A stretch of DNA of 64,000 nt from Mesostigma viride (Eukaryota > Streptophyta > Mesostigmatophyceae > Mesostigmatales > Mesostigmataceae), in the NCBI GenBank assembly GCA_009746045.1, contig RPFO01000418.1, positions 208,501 to 272,500 of the forward strand, in the 5' to 3' direction. This document shows, piece after piece, positions 30,306 through 41,129 of this stretch. Under the pieces are notes generated by a model. That model had not been told where the DNA came from. It ran no database searches and was given only the letters and a program-made list of their open reading frames with translations. Numbering within the stretch: the stretch's first letter is position 1; the number at the start of each line of letters is the position of its first letter. A program made the position numbers and the translations under genes.

Positions 30306-32720
30306 CGGCCCCCCCCGCCCCCGCCTATTGTCCTGGACCTGGACATCTTCACGGCTGTGCTGAAGGATCTGCCGAACGCCTCCTCCACCGGCCCCTCAGG
30401 CTGGCGCTACGAGCACCTCTCCGTGATGGCGGGCCATGGCGGGGCGACCGCACTCTTTGAGGCTGCCGCCGACTTGGCCGCGGGGTCCCTGGCCCCCGCG
30501 GCGCGCCCTTGGCTGGCTGGGGCACGCCTCATTGCCCTCCTGAAAGACGACGTCCCCCCGCCTGCTGGCCGCGTTCGTCCCATTGCTTGCGGCGAGGTCC
30601 TACGCAAGCTGGTGAGTAAGGTCATTTGTCGCCAAAAGGCCCCCGAGTTTCGCGCCTACTTCTGCCCCAACCGGAGTGATACTGAGGAGTCCGTCGCGGC
30701 CCAGCTTGGCGTCGCCACCAAAGGGGGCAGCGACATCATCGTGCACACAGTTCAGGCCTACCTCGAGACGCATCCGACCCATGTGGCGCTGAAGGTGGAT
30801 TGCCACAATGCGTTCAATGCTGTCACCAAGGCTAGCATCTTTGAGGCCGTCGGCGAGGCGTTCCCTGACCTTCTTGCGTGGACAGCAGCCTGCTACGGCG
30901 AACCCACTCAACTCTCCTTCCTCATGGAGGATGGGACGTTCGCCGACATCGCTTCCCGCACGGGAACCCAGCAAGGTGACCCCCTCGGCCCCTTTTACCT
31001 GTCTGCCCCGCTGCACAAGGCTCTCCAAGGTGTCCACGCTGCGCACCCGGATGTCGTGCTCCTCGCCTATATGGACGATATCCATGCCCTTGGCCCGGCC
31101 GACGCTGTGGTTGCCGCCCTGGCTGCCCTTGAAGTGGCCATGGCGGCCATCAACCTTCGGCTCACCCTCCCCAAGTGTGCAGTCTTTTCGCCCCAGGGGG
31201 ACTGCTCTGGCTTCCCCGCGGCTATCCCGGGGGCATTGGCGCGGGCGCGTGGTTTCTCGTGCCTGGGCGTCCCTGTGGGTGACCCTGACTACGTCGAAGA
31301 GGAGCTCCGGGCCACCGTGGAACAGCGCACCCATGTCCTCGAGACTTGGGCGCGCCTCAAGGACCCCCAGACCAAAGGGCTCCTCCTGTGGTTTTGCGCC
31401 CACCCGCGGGTGGTTCACTGGCTCCGTGGCGCTCCCCCCCACTTGGTGCGGCTTGCCGCGGAAGGCCATGACGAGCGCATTCAGGCCGCCTTGCAGGTGC
31501 TCCTCCCCGGCCCTAGCCTGCCAGCTCACTCCATGCGCTTGGCCACCCTCCCCTGCCGCATGGGCGGGTGTGGGCTCACCCGCGCCGCCCGCCTCGCCCC
31601 CGCCGCCTTCCTTGGCTCTGTTGCTCAGGCCTGGGCGGAGATCCGCCGGTTGGTCCCCAGCGCCGTCAGCGCCATTCCCGACTTGGTCACCCCATCCCCC
31701 TTCCCCTTTGTGCAGGCTGTGCAGGATTCTTACCTCGGGATCCAGCAGGCTTGCGACCTCGTCCGCCCCGCTCAGGCCGTCCACCGTCGCCTGCCCCGGG
31801 GCACGCCCGGCGTGTCCACTGTCGTCAGTCCTAGTGTCTTCCCTGCCTGCGTTCATGAAAAACAACAAAAGACCTACGCGGGTATACTACACTGTGCCGA
31901 CTGGATGGGTCTGCATGCGAGCTTGAACGATCAGGGGAAGGCTTGGCTTCACTCCGTTTCCCTTGAGGGGAGCGTGGGGTCCGCATTCCTGCGCGCCCTC
32001 CCCATGAGCCCTTTGTTCACACTGGTTCCGGCCCTTTACGCCATCGCTCTCCGCCACCAGCTCTTTGCCCCGCAACCTCTCATCACGGCGGGTGCGTCCT
32101 GCGGCAGCTGCGGGCTTGCTCTGGATACTACTGGGACGCACTACATCGCGTGCATGGGTGGCCAGCAGAACCAGAACTGGTTCCTCTATCTCCATACCGC
32201 TCTCCTCCGGGTGGTGTGTGCCATGGTTCGGTCGGTCTTTCCCCACTCCACCATCAAGTGCGAGGACGCGGATGGGGCCGCCCTCTACTCACCCAACCAC
32301 CGCCCCGACATTACCGTGCTTGACTACGACGGGCAGGGTTGCCACCTGCTCATCGATGTCTCCGTGGCTCGGCCGCTTTCCGGTCGCCACATCCTCCGGG
32401 CGGCTGTGGATGCCGGCGCTGCTGCCGCTGTGGCTGAGCGCGACAAGTTTGCCTCCTACGGCAATGTGGGGCCCCACCGGGTCATCCCCTTTGTCCTTGA
32501 GGAGTTCGGGGCCATGGGCCCCAAGACAGCGGAGTTTTTCCACGAGTGCTGCCAGCGCCGTGAAGACCGCCTCGACCTCGAGGGTCAGACCGCCCCGTGG
32601 TCGGCCCGCACGTGGTCCTCGTATTGGCGGCAGCGTCTGTCACTCGCCCTCACTCGCACCGTGGCTGATGTGTTATTCCGCCGCACCCGGGCCGACTTTG
32701 TCGCGACCCATGCGGTCTAG
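30291..32720 (+). CDS. Non-LTR reverse transcriptase with restriction-like endonuclease
   Basis: 809 codons open. The first ATG at 30291 is in the shifted linker, so it is not a true start. RT motifs: SSTGPSGWRYEHL, VRPIACGEVLRKL, ALKVDCHNAFN (motif A), GTQQGDPLGP (motif B), LLAYMDDIHALG (motif C, YxDD-type), LTLPKCAVFSP (motif D) and LGVPVGDP (motif E). C-terminal CCHC: CGSC...THYIAC (C-x2-C-x9-H-x3-C). Then the endonuclease: NHRPDITVLD, LLIDVSVARP and a Lys in ERDKFASYG, matching PD-...-D/E-x-K. The enzyme should nick an AT-rich target and prime cDNA there. It is nested in the LTR of the gag-only element. 3' copies of family A lie at 51.7 kb. Confidence 0.85.
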   Translation: MRCPPRPPPPPPIVLDLDIFTAVLKDLPNASSTGPSGWRYEHLSVMAGHGGATALFEAAADLAAGSLAPAARPWLAGARLIALLKDDVPPPAGRVRPIACGEVLRKLVSKVICRQKAPEFRAYFCPNRSDTEESVAAQLGVATKGGSDIIVHTVQAYLETHPTHVALKVDCHNAFNAVTKASIFEAVGEAFPDLLAWTAACYGEPTQLSFLMEDGTFADIASRTGTQQGDPLGPFYLSAPLHKALQGVHAAHPDVVLLAYMDDIHALGPADAVVAALAALEVAMAAINLRLTLPKCAVFSPQGDCSGFPAAIPGALARARGFSCLGVPVGDPDYVEEELRATVEQRTHVLETWARLKDPQTKGLLLWFCAHPRVVHWLRGAPPHLVRLAAEGHDERIQAALQVLLPGPSLPAHSMRLATLPCRMGGCGLTRAARLAPAAFLGSVAQAWAEIRRLVPSAVSAIPDLVTPSPFPFVQAVQDSYLGIQQACDLVRPAQAVHRRLPRGTPGVSTVVSPSVFPACVHEKQQKTYAGILHCADWMGLHASLNDQGKAWLHSVSLEGSVGSAFLRALPMSPLFTLVPALYAIALRHQLFAPQPLITAGASCGSCGLALDTTGTHYIACMGGQQNQNWFLYLHTALLRVVCAMVRSVFPHSTIKCEDADGAALYSPNHRPDITVLDYDGQGCHLLIDVSVARPLSGRHILRAAVDAGAAAAVAERDKFASYGNVGPHRVIPFVLEEFGAMGPKTAEFFHECCQRREDRLDLEGQTAPWSARTWSSYWRQRLSLALTRTVADVLFRRTRADFVATHAV

Positions 32721-33402
32721 ATCCCTTCCAGGCCTGCATGGTGGGCCGGCAGCGCTGTTGCTGCGTGTAGTTTTGTGATGTATAGTTAGTTGTACCTTGT
32801 GCCGCTGGCGTGATCCTTGGATGTCTGTGTCAGATTACTATTAATTTCTTCAGGGTTATTCTCCCAGTTATCGGGTTTTTCCTTATGTTGCATGCCTATC
32901 TCACCTCCGTAATCTATCATTCTCAATGAATATATATTGACTTTGAGTCGGCGTTCAAACGGGTAGCCATGACAATTGCAGGGGCAACATTAAGTGGAAA
33001 AACACACTGTCACAGTATCCGTCGATCTGGAAATAATCTACGGTATAAGTTAGAGTGCATCCAGCCGCCACACACAAGTGGGTGGCTTACATCAACACTA
33101 AAATGACGCGTCGGGTCACTAGTATGCAAGTACAAGGACATTGCGCCTCCAGGGCAGCACTTAGTGAACATAGGGTCGGCGCGAAGCGCAGATCCAGGCA
33201 AATTTTGTCAGGCGGCTACAGTACCACTAGGTACGGTACGGATGTCAGCTAACACCGCTGGAAATCGGATGTCAGCTAACACCACTGGAAATATATTTAG
33301 TCAAATGTAGCAGAAAGTAGTCATATAAGTTCCGGTATACCCGAAACTAGCACACTCAATAAAAAGACTGTCAGGCATATTGGGGCATATCCTGACAGCG
33401 TG

Positions 33403-35044
33403 CACGTGGGGAATGGGTTTGGATACCTACCCACAAAAGGGTTGTATCATACCACCAATATACTGGGTAGGTTAAGGATATGTACAGTATTTCAAGTGTT
33501 TCTAACAAGAATATACATGGCTAAATAAAACTGTTGAGCCTTCCCATGACATGGCCAACATACATGCTGGCACATGCTGACAGTGGTTTGTCACCAAGAT
33601 TTTTCACTCACCCGTATAAGCTTCAAAGCACACTTCATGCATGCAGCCAGCAGCCCATGGGGACACAGCCATGCAGTATCAACGTAGCAAAAGAATAACT
33701 AGCATCTATGGAGGTGTTTAACCCATAGGCCGGGAATGGGGTTTTGGCATTTTTAGACCCCTGAAAATGGAAAAAATCATAACTCATAGCCCACAACTCC
33801 AAATACCCCAAAACAAACTAGGTGCTAGGAGTATCTACACTTCAAAGGCTTTCAGAATATGCAATAATATCCCGAGTCCATTGAGGGCTTTACAAGATAT
33901 TTACTGCCAAAGTTGGACAAAAGACGATCATTTTCAGGTAAGCAAAAGCCCCTTCTAAGATAATAACACCTACTGGGAGGGTCATGAACCTCAATATTAA
34001 CATTGGACAATTTCATTGGATAGTGCCACCATGCTTTCCTTCATGGCCCCCCTATAAAAGCGTATTTTTGGTAAAAAATTAATAACATGAAGGGATGTGC
34101 TCATTTTGTTGATCCAAGTAGGTAGAAACTATGCGCCATGACATTTTTATGGGTGTTGTGCTTTTGGCATGCAACTGGTTCTCCCACTGTTCTGGGCAAG
34201 ATGTGCCCAAAACAGCTTTTTTTCTATTTTTAGCAAGTAGCCGGTGTATGGCTGGGGGTAGTACCCCCAACAAGTGGTGGTATGCATGCCCAAACATCAT
34301 GTTTGTGATCCCCAATCATCATTCAGTGGTTGGCAGTTGCATTTCTGTAGTTATTCAGAAGCTTCAGTTTTGATGCAATTCCATGGGACCTTCCCCTTAA
34401 CCAAATGCTGGTCTTCTTGGGAGCTTAGTGATCTTTAAGGTCCTTTATATTACTGTAGGTCTGCTTTATATTGATGAATGACGAACCACATAATGTTGAT
34501 AAATAAATAAGGTTGTCCCTGTGCCATGCCAGGTCATGTGCATTCGATCACCATGATGAATGGCCCTTGACCAGGAAATTCGCTGATCAATCACTATGTA
34601 ATGTATGCATAGCGGGTTGCACCAGTACATAAGCACATCCTACACTTGTTCCTTGAACACTACACGAGGTACGCGCCACAGAGAAAAGCGATTTCCCAAG
34701 AGATCAGAGCATACCGGCCAGAAGGTGCCGACGCGCCGCAGCCATCGTGTTGTTCTGGTCGTAAAGAGGCCGATGCAAAATGCACAAGCACAACATGCAC
34801 ATGGATGCACACCAAATGGCCTTTTTGGTTAGCTGTCCAACGCTGCCATTCTTGATGCACAGGGTGATGGTGACATGAGCATCCATGATAGGTCAAGCGT
34901 TCACGCTGACCGGTGGCATTACTGCTTTCTTCATTTCCTCACCCTTTCTCCCTTACAATACTAACTCCCTCACTTCCTTGACTTCCTTTAATTTCTCCCT
35001 TTGGACCTTTCCTTACTGGCATGTTTCTCCCCTTTTCTCTGTTT
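33403..35044. other. Unassigned AT-rich sequence
   Basis: No gene is supported. 34080-34340 is weakly repeated in reverse orientation at about 46020-46290. Both carry the near-palindrome GGGGGTAGTACCCCC with flanking CCAAC (about 34254 and 46063). Short open frames here lack motifs and splice signals. Confidence 0.4.
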
Positions 35045-35048
35045 TCCT

Positions 35049-35608
35049 GGGTGGTCCCACGGAGAATGGGGTAGTTTTTCGCGCATTTTGCTACAGAAAA
35101 CGCTGTTTTCGACTTTTTGTTTCGAAATTTTTCTGGCTATTTGAGAACGCCTGCAAAATTTTGCACAATTTCGCATGATTTTCGCACGATTTTCGCACAG
35201 CTTCACACAATTTCACACGATTTCACAGGATTTCGCATAATTTTACACGAAGGGTCTAGCTGCAGAGAGACCCTTGAAAATTTTCGCATGAATTCACGCA
35301 TTTTTTACACGGCGTAATTTTTTTACAATCGAACTTTTTAGGATGACTTCGCACTTTTTTTGCCGGTTTTGGGTCAATTTCAGCAAAATTTTCAAGATTT
35401 CGCATGATTTTGCACATTTTTGGCTTGTATTTGGTAAATTTCAGCAAATTTTGCGCGATTTCGCACGATTTCGCACGATTTCGCACGATTTCGCACGATT
35501 TCGCACGATTTCGCACGATTTTTCACGGTCGGCCAAAAGAAATTTTAAAGAGGCTGAAATTAGCGTTTTTTTTTAGCAAAGTCTACCCCATTCTCCGTGG
35601 GACCACCC
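35049..35608. mobile_element. MITE with 26-bp perfect TIRs and TCCT duplication
   Basis: Left TIR 35049-35074 begins GGGTGGTCCCACGGAGAATG; right TIR 35583-35608 is its exact reverse complement. TCCT flanks both sides (35045-35048 and 35609-35612). Similarity continues inside the TIRs (TTTGCTA...AAAACGCT). The interior is T-rich with many TTTCGCACGA/TTTCACACGA motifs, including about seven tandem CGATTTCGCA decamers (35455-35523). No transposase. Superfamily unknown: a 4-bp duplication and GGG ends do not match a family I can name with confidence. Confidence 0.75.
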
Positions 35609-35612
35609 TCCT

Positions 35613-38600
35613 CACACCTCTTCTCCACCCCCCATTCCTGACCACCAGCAGCACCTCAATAATAACCGCACAAGGTAATTCCACACCTGTATAGTTGGCT
35701 TGAAAAGTTGGGTGCATGGTGCGCGGGCTACTGTACTTGCGGAAGTGGCCATGGCGAAATTAGCAACATAGGGCGAGAAAAATGCAAACCAAATGCTCGA
35801 ATGTTAAAGACGATGAGTTAACCCTTAGTCGGGAAACCACCCGACCTGTCGGGTGGTGTGACAAACGGTCGAATTTCGCGCCGCGCCGTGAGCGCCGCGC
35901 CACTTGTGACGGATGAAAGTTGTCCGGTGGGTCCGGGGACACTTAGGGACGAGGGTGATGCATAGGTTTGGGGGTAATATTCGCCATAGCCTGGTAATTA
36001 GAACGTGCATTGAGCAGGTATCACGTGACTTTGGCGGGAAATTTTCACTCGCGCGCGCGCGTAACTAGATATGGCTGCCACTGAGCTTGCCGTTCTCACG
36101 GAAATTATGCGTGTCGCGGCTAGAAACGGTTCAGAATTTTGCTCAGAATGACGATGCGTGATTTTCGTAGGTCAGGCATGGCCAAACTTGTAGGATTGGG
36201 AAAACTCAGGTAGGAACATACTGCCTTCTTGGTCATCAGTGCCAGATGAGTAATCGCTTATCATATTTCCATTTTATCCTCATGGCCGGGCAGTCTGCGC
36301 CAGCCGGCCAAGCATCCAGATCGATTGGTACGGGATGTCTGCTGATGCGTTTGCTGGGAATGCGGACGCGTTTATAGGTAACCTTTGAACGGAACATCAA
36401 CCTGGTAATCATAAAGGATGCATGCATGATGCGGCTATGGCGACCTATGCCTGTAACGCAATGGTATGTGTGAGATATAAAGGTCCCGGCCAGTGGAATC
36501 CGGGCAGGACGTGAACAAGCCAGGTACGGCAACGTGTTTGCGTGTCCTTTGCAGCGGAATACGTCTCCCATGCATTAAATATTTGACGAGCTTTTCAGTG
36601 CACCTTTCAGCAAGCTTCCATGCCTGCTGTACAAAGTGGTACAACCATCTGGACTACCAGAGAATCTTGGGTGAAAGGCGGCATATGCTCAGCACATACC
36701 CAATTTCACCCAATAAATGCATATTCACCCATACACGATATCAGTACATATTAATACACCAGATAGTTACTACAGTAATGACCAAGCATTTCCATCAGCT
36801 GCAGCAGTGCGTTTATTTTGCAAACCCAGCCCCCAGCTAGCCAACGGAAGCGTATTCTTCAGTTCAATTCAGTTCGGTTTACTTCCATCACAGCAGTGTC
36901 ACAGAAAGGGTTGACAGCAGCGTTGAACCACATCATCAATTTGAACCCATACCTTTGCTTGGGCCAATGACCTTGATGCCACGTCAACCGCATCAACGCC
37001 CACTTGAGCCTCTTGACCAGGCGAATATTGGAGCTGACGGGAATTATGTGTGGCATGAGACGGGCCGGCTGTGTTCCCTAAGCCGGTGGCCGGAGTTATG
37101 GCATCTGCGTGCCCAGCCTGCATCTCAAGAATCTCTGCATGCCATAGTCAAGAAGTAATGAGAAATTTGAGCAATTGAGCAATTGAGAAATTGAGCAATT
37201 GAGCATAAGGCAGTTAAGGCCTTTCAAGTACAGCAATCTTACTTGGCAAGAATACGTTACTTTATATTGCATAATAGTACTGCATCATTGTTACTTACTT
37301 GCAATAGTAAGTTAGGTGCGTACTGCTGCAAGTAAGTATTGGGGCGCGCGCTTAATAGAGGTGCAATCCTGCAGCACAATCTAAGTACGAAACCCATCAT
37401 TGACAAGTTTAGCATGAAACACTAGCTCACACAAGCCGTTATAATTATAACGCGGACATTGATCATACTAAACATTTTTATCAGCCTCCTTTTTGCGTCA
37501 TCATCTTGTCAATAATTACACATCCATACTACTTGAAACCTTCATGCTGCAGCTCTGCAGGGACGGCCAGCTCACATTGGTGGAAGGCATGCATACGTGG
37601 AGTTTTACGCACATGGATGAAATGCATGGAACTCAAAATATACAGACTGTTTGGGGAATTTGACACCTCACCATGTCTAGAGTGAATTAATAGAGTCATG
37701 AATTAATAGATCACTAATTGTCCGAAAACCGGCATCAATGGATCGAATTGTGGTCCCCAGAACTCAGGTTGATAATGGAATCCTGTATCTCGGAAGCTCA
37801 ATGGTGGAACTTTGGGTGCCCTAGGGCATGCGCGGCTGAAACAATGCTTAATTTACTGGCTGCTCATGACGACATACGCGCACGTCAGTCTTAGCTGTAC
37901 TTTAAAATGAGTTTTCGAATGTGGTTACGATACGTACCCGTGAAATCCGCATTCTGCCGCTGGCCATCTGGGCGCTGGCCAGCAATATGATCGTCCGCCG
38001 AGGTGAGGGCCACAAGAAGGAAAGAAAGAAAGAAAGCAGCTGCCAATGCGCCTTGCGGCACCCATTTTGAAATAAGGTATGGCCTGCAGCTGCGCCGCAT
38101 ACTCCTTACAGTGCCTAGCGATTGAAAGTTAGATGCCATCTCCTTCCCAATAACGCTACATTCCCTGCTCATGATGCATTTCGTCCGCGGCCGCCCATGG
38201 CCGCGCCTGCTATCGACTCTAGCTAGACTCTACAGACCACCGCGACATTCCCTTTCGCGCTTCCGTTGCGTTGCGCTTCTTCGCTTGAGATGAGTCGTTG
38301 TCCACTCTTTCCATTAACACGTGTACTCAGGAGAAGGATCCTGACTGATCAAAGCCAGTCACGCAGGCTGGCCGGTCTGCAAGCAGGTTTGCTTATTCTT
38401 CTGGCTGACACAACAGTGAAAAATTCCGCTTATGCTGCCCGATTTCACCTTTGGCGACTATGGATTCTGGATTCGCCTTTGGCGACTGGGATGTTGCTGC
38501 AAATAGTGGCTTCCATTTCTTTGGCGACTCCGGCCTTCCCCTCGAGCTCCACGTCCGGAGGTGCCGCGCCGGACACACGACTGAGTGTGCTGTTTTGGCT

Positions 38601-38954
38601 GGATGTCCCCCCTCCTGCAGAACGTTAGTTGGTGTGAACTGGTGGTGTTTGGGTAGCACACTAGTAGCACTGTTGGGAGCTGGATTAACACGTCGTACGT
38701 ACCATTCGTAGGACTGAGTTCAACCTAGTCCTACCTAATTTTATATTAATTTTAGGACTGAGTTTTGGGGTCACGTAGAAAATTCGCCCAAGTCGGAATG
38801 TTTGTCAAAAAATTTCCCTCGAAATTTATTTTTTCGGGGAAATGGGTATAATTTTATTAGCGAATTATGGACCAAAGAGGTGAGAGGGGAAATGAGTATC
38901 AGCGAATCCTAATTAAGGTGGGCACACACACGTGTGGCGGTGACAGGTGAAAGG
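35613..38954. other. Mostly unassigned non-repetitive sequence
   Basis: No convincing gene. Noted: GC-alternating (CG)n run at 36050-36060; TTGAGCAATTGAG tandem at 37165-37205; GAAA repeats at 38015-38035; TAGGACTGAGTT direct and inverted copies at 38708-38766 related to the hairpin at 26.1 kb. About 35720-35755 resembles the reverse complement of 47728-47770. A possible exon is listed separately at 37938-38172. Confidence 0.4.
37938..38172 (-). CDS. Possible first exon of a membrane or secreted protein
   Basis: From ATG at 38172 the frame gives a basic start (MRRSCRPYL after two upstream Met), then a hydrophobic segment GALAAAFFLSFLLVAL followed by TSADDHIAG, which resembles a signal peptide with a cleavage site. 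It ends at a strong donor, ACGG|GTACGT (37938/37937). No downstream exon was found, and no family is recognised. It could be chance: treat as a weak candidate. Confidence 0.25.
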
Positions 38955-40320
38955 CTAATAGGGCGCGTTATTAGACCAGGGAAGCCATTGGACCTGAGTA
39001 ATGTCGCCATGAGGCATACTGGTGAATACCTGATTACGGCCCAGTAGATCATGAAAAAGCTGGAGCGGGCTGGGCTTGTCGTTATTGGGCCCTGGGTCCT
39101 ACACCCTGTGTTGTTCCTAAGCTAACAGCCAGTAGCGGCGCATAGCCGCATTCCATAGGTATATAAAGCGCCGGACTACGCCGCCGCGGGTATACTCCTC
39201 GCGGACATTAAAGATTGTCTCGTTGCGTATGGTCCAGATCGCGTATAGCATACTGTAGTAGTGCGTAGCCATATCCATTCTGCTTGGGAAACTGAAAGCT
39301 CGGTCCCTGGTGTGCCAGCAATACCGAAAATGATGGTACGCACGCTAATTGGGAGAGTGGGTGGCGATGCCGTCCATGCGGCCCAGATGTTAATGAGCCA
39401 CGTCCAAACCCCTGGGAGATTACAGAAAAGGAACCTGTGCTCAATGGTTTCACTAGGGTGCGTGCACAGGCATGATGCGTCATGACCAAAACGCTCGTGG
39501 AGCGTAGCGCAAACCCCTATCGCCCTATGCATCAAAAGATGTTGTACATCAGTGGCCCTGCGGTCCACGAGAGGGTGGTCTACCGCCAGGGTAATCATCT
39601 TAACCCAAGTGTAGCCCGGCCAATGTATTCCCCAGCGGGCTCGGCCCGGATGGGGCTGATGGTACGTATGCAACAAGATATCATAACCCCAATCTGCGGT
39701 GTACTCAAAGATACATTTGCTGGTTCTGATGTCCCCCTTGGTTAAGACCCATCCAAATTCAACCGGGTCCAGCTGTAGTAGATCGAGCCGTGTGTTGCCC
39801 ACGTGTAGCCATGTAATGCTCTCAACCGGGGATAATGGGTCCGGCTGGATCATGCAAGTTCTTGGCACAGACCATGGGACTACGCGTATGCGGTGACACT
39901 GGGAAGATGGCGTGTACGCATATAAGGTGGATAGTTGATACAGACACCCATTGTGGCCAGAAATAGCTTCCAGCAGTTGTAGTTGGAGCCCATCATGTGG
40001 CAGAACCGTCACGACTAAACCCTTGCACGCAGGCGTGACTCCGTCGGCGTAGAAGCTAACCCAGTCGCCGGTTATAATTGGCTTGCGTGGGGCAGTCATC
40101 AATGCATGCCACGCAGCTGGTATCGCACTTATAAGGGTTTGCCACGCTTGCAGGGAGGGCATGTGGGAGACCCAAGTGCTGACCTCGTCGTAGCTGAGCC
40201 GTCGATACGTAGCGCCGTGCCCCAGGTAGAGGTCCAGCACCTGACAATCGGCGGTGACGCGCGCAGAAAGCCATCATACGGGTTGTGTCCGTGGAGAGCG
40301 CCGAGGGGCTTGTTAGTAGC
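38955..40320 (-). pseudogene. LINE ORF2 C-terminal fragment (zf-RVT-like), minus copy
   Basis: Homologous, frame by frame, to 41244-42688 on the other strand. Main open part 40240-39176: LDLYLGHGATYRRLSYDEV, then HNGCLYQLSTLYAYTPSSQC, WGYDILLHTYHQPHPGR, and the zinc-binding-like C-LC...ETIEHRFLFC...W pattern typical of the RT zinc-binding C-terminus of L1-like LINEs. Frameshifts near 40250 and 39255; the last part is read in other frames to a TAG at 38955-38957 (LPWSNNAPY). RT itself is not in the window. A 5' junction carries a short tandem CGTTCCCTCGAAATTAG before the (GTT)n tract. Confidence 0.65.
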
Positions 40321-40375
40321 GTTCCCTCGAAATTAGCGTTCCCTCGAAATTTATTCAAATACCTACACGATTGTA

Positions 40376-40922
<547 letters not shown>

Positions 40923-41034
40923 TCCCACGCCGCACATGGGCAGCAGAGAATCTATAGTGGATTGTATGTACTACGTGAAAATTAATTACCTTTCTTGGAC
41001 ATATTTTTGCGATTTTTTGGATTTTGTTTGGGCG

Positions 41035-41105
41035 GCTAAATGTACGGTCAAAGTACAGGTGGTAAGGGTACTTTTTCACGTGAAACGCGAGTTCCGGAAA
41101 TTCAA
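41035..41105 (-). repeat. Fragment related to piggyBac-like repeat X/Y
   Basis: GTCAAAGTACAGGTGGTAAG and GGGTACTTTTTCACGTG...TTCCGGAAA match 12995-13055 (repeat X) and the reverse complement of about 19190-19250 (element Y). Short and diverged, so an old fragment. Confidence 0.5.
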
Positions 41106-41129
41106 CTATTTACACCCATGCTAATGGCA

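Larger units (their letters stand above)
29365..32929 (+). mobile_element. RLE-type non-LTR retrotransposon, family A, 5'-truncated
   Basis: 3,565 bp with 13-bp target duplication (29352-29364 and 32930-32942). The frame with the zinc fingers is open from the first base, with no ATG, so the 5' end is truncated. Layout: zinc fingers, RT, gag-knuckle-like CCHC, PD-(D/E)xK endonuclease, stop at 32718-32720, and a 209-bp 3' UTR ending TCTCAATGA without poly-A. Domain order fits the early-branching RLE clades (R2/R4-Dong/NeSL/Utopia group). I cannot choose a clade without a tree. Confidence 0.85.
29297..33397 (-). repeat. 5' LTR of gag-only element, split by non-LTR insertion
   Basis: LTR sequence occupies 29297-29364 and 32930-33397. 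The interruption 29365-32929 is flanked by a 13-bp duplication ATATATATTGACT. Removing the insert and one duplicate gives a 523-bp LTR identical by eye to 26996-27518. Confidence 0.85.
26991..33402 (-). mobile_element. Gag-only copia-like LTR retrotransposon (TR-GAG type) with nested non-LTR insertion
   Basis: Complete ends: 5-bp target duplication GCGTG (26991-26995 and 33398-33402), LTRs with TGTCA...TGACA ends, PBS, gag and polypurine tract. The only ORF is gag (27900-28982). Between gag and the 3' LTR are just 380 bp, with no protease, integrase or RT. This matches the TR-GAG class of non-autonomous elements. Both LTRs look identical over 523 bp, so insertion was recent. The 5' LTR was then split by a 3,565-bp RLE non-LTR element. 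Confidence 0.85.

Noticed and set aside
30600-31868. 422-codon minus-strand frame opposite the RT
   Set aside because: Antisense shadow of GC-rich RT codons. No known motif, and the plus strand has a full RT.
36236-36644. Minus-strand frames of 69-111 codons
   Set aside because: No motif, no splice pair, not repeated elsewhere. Consistent with chance.
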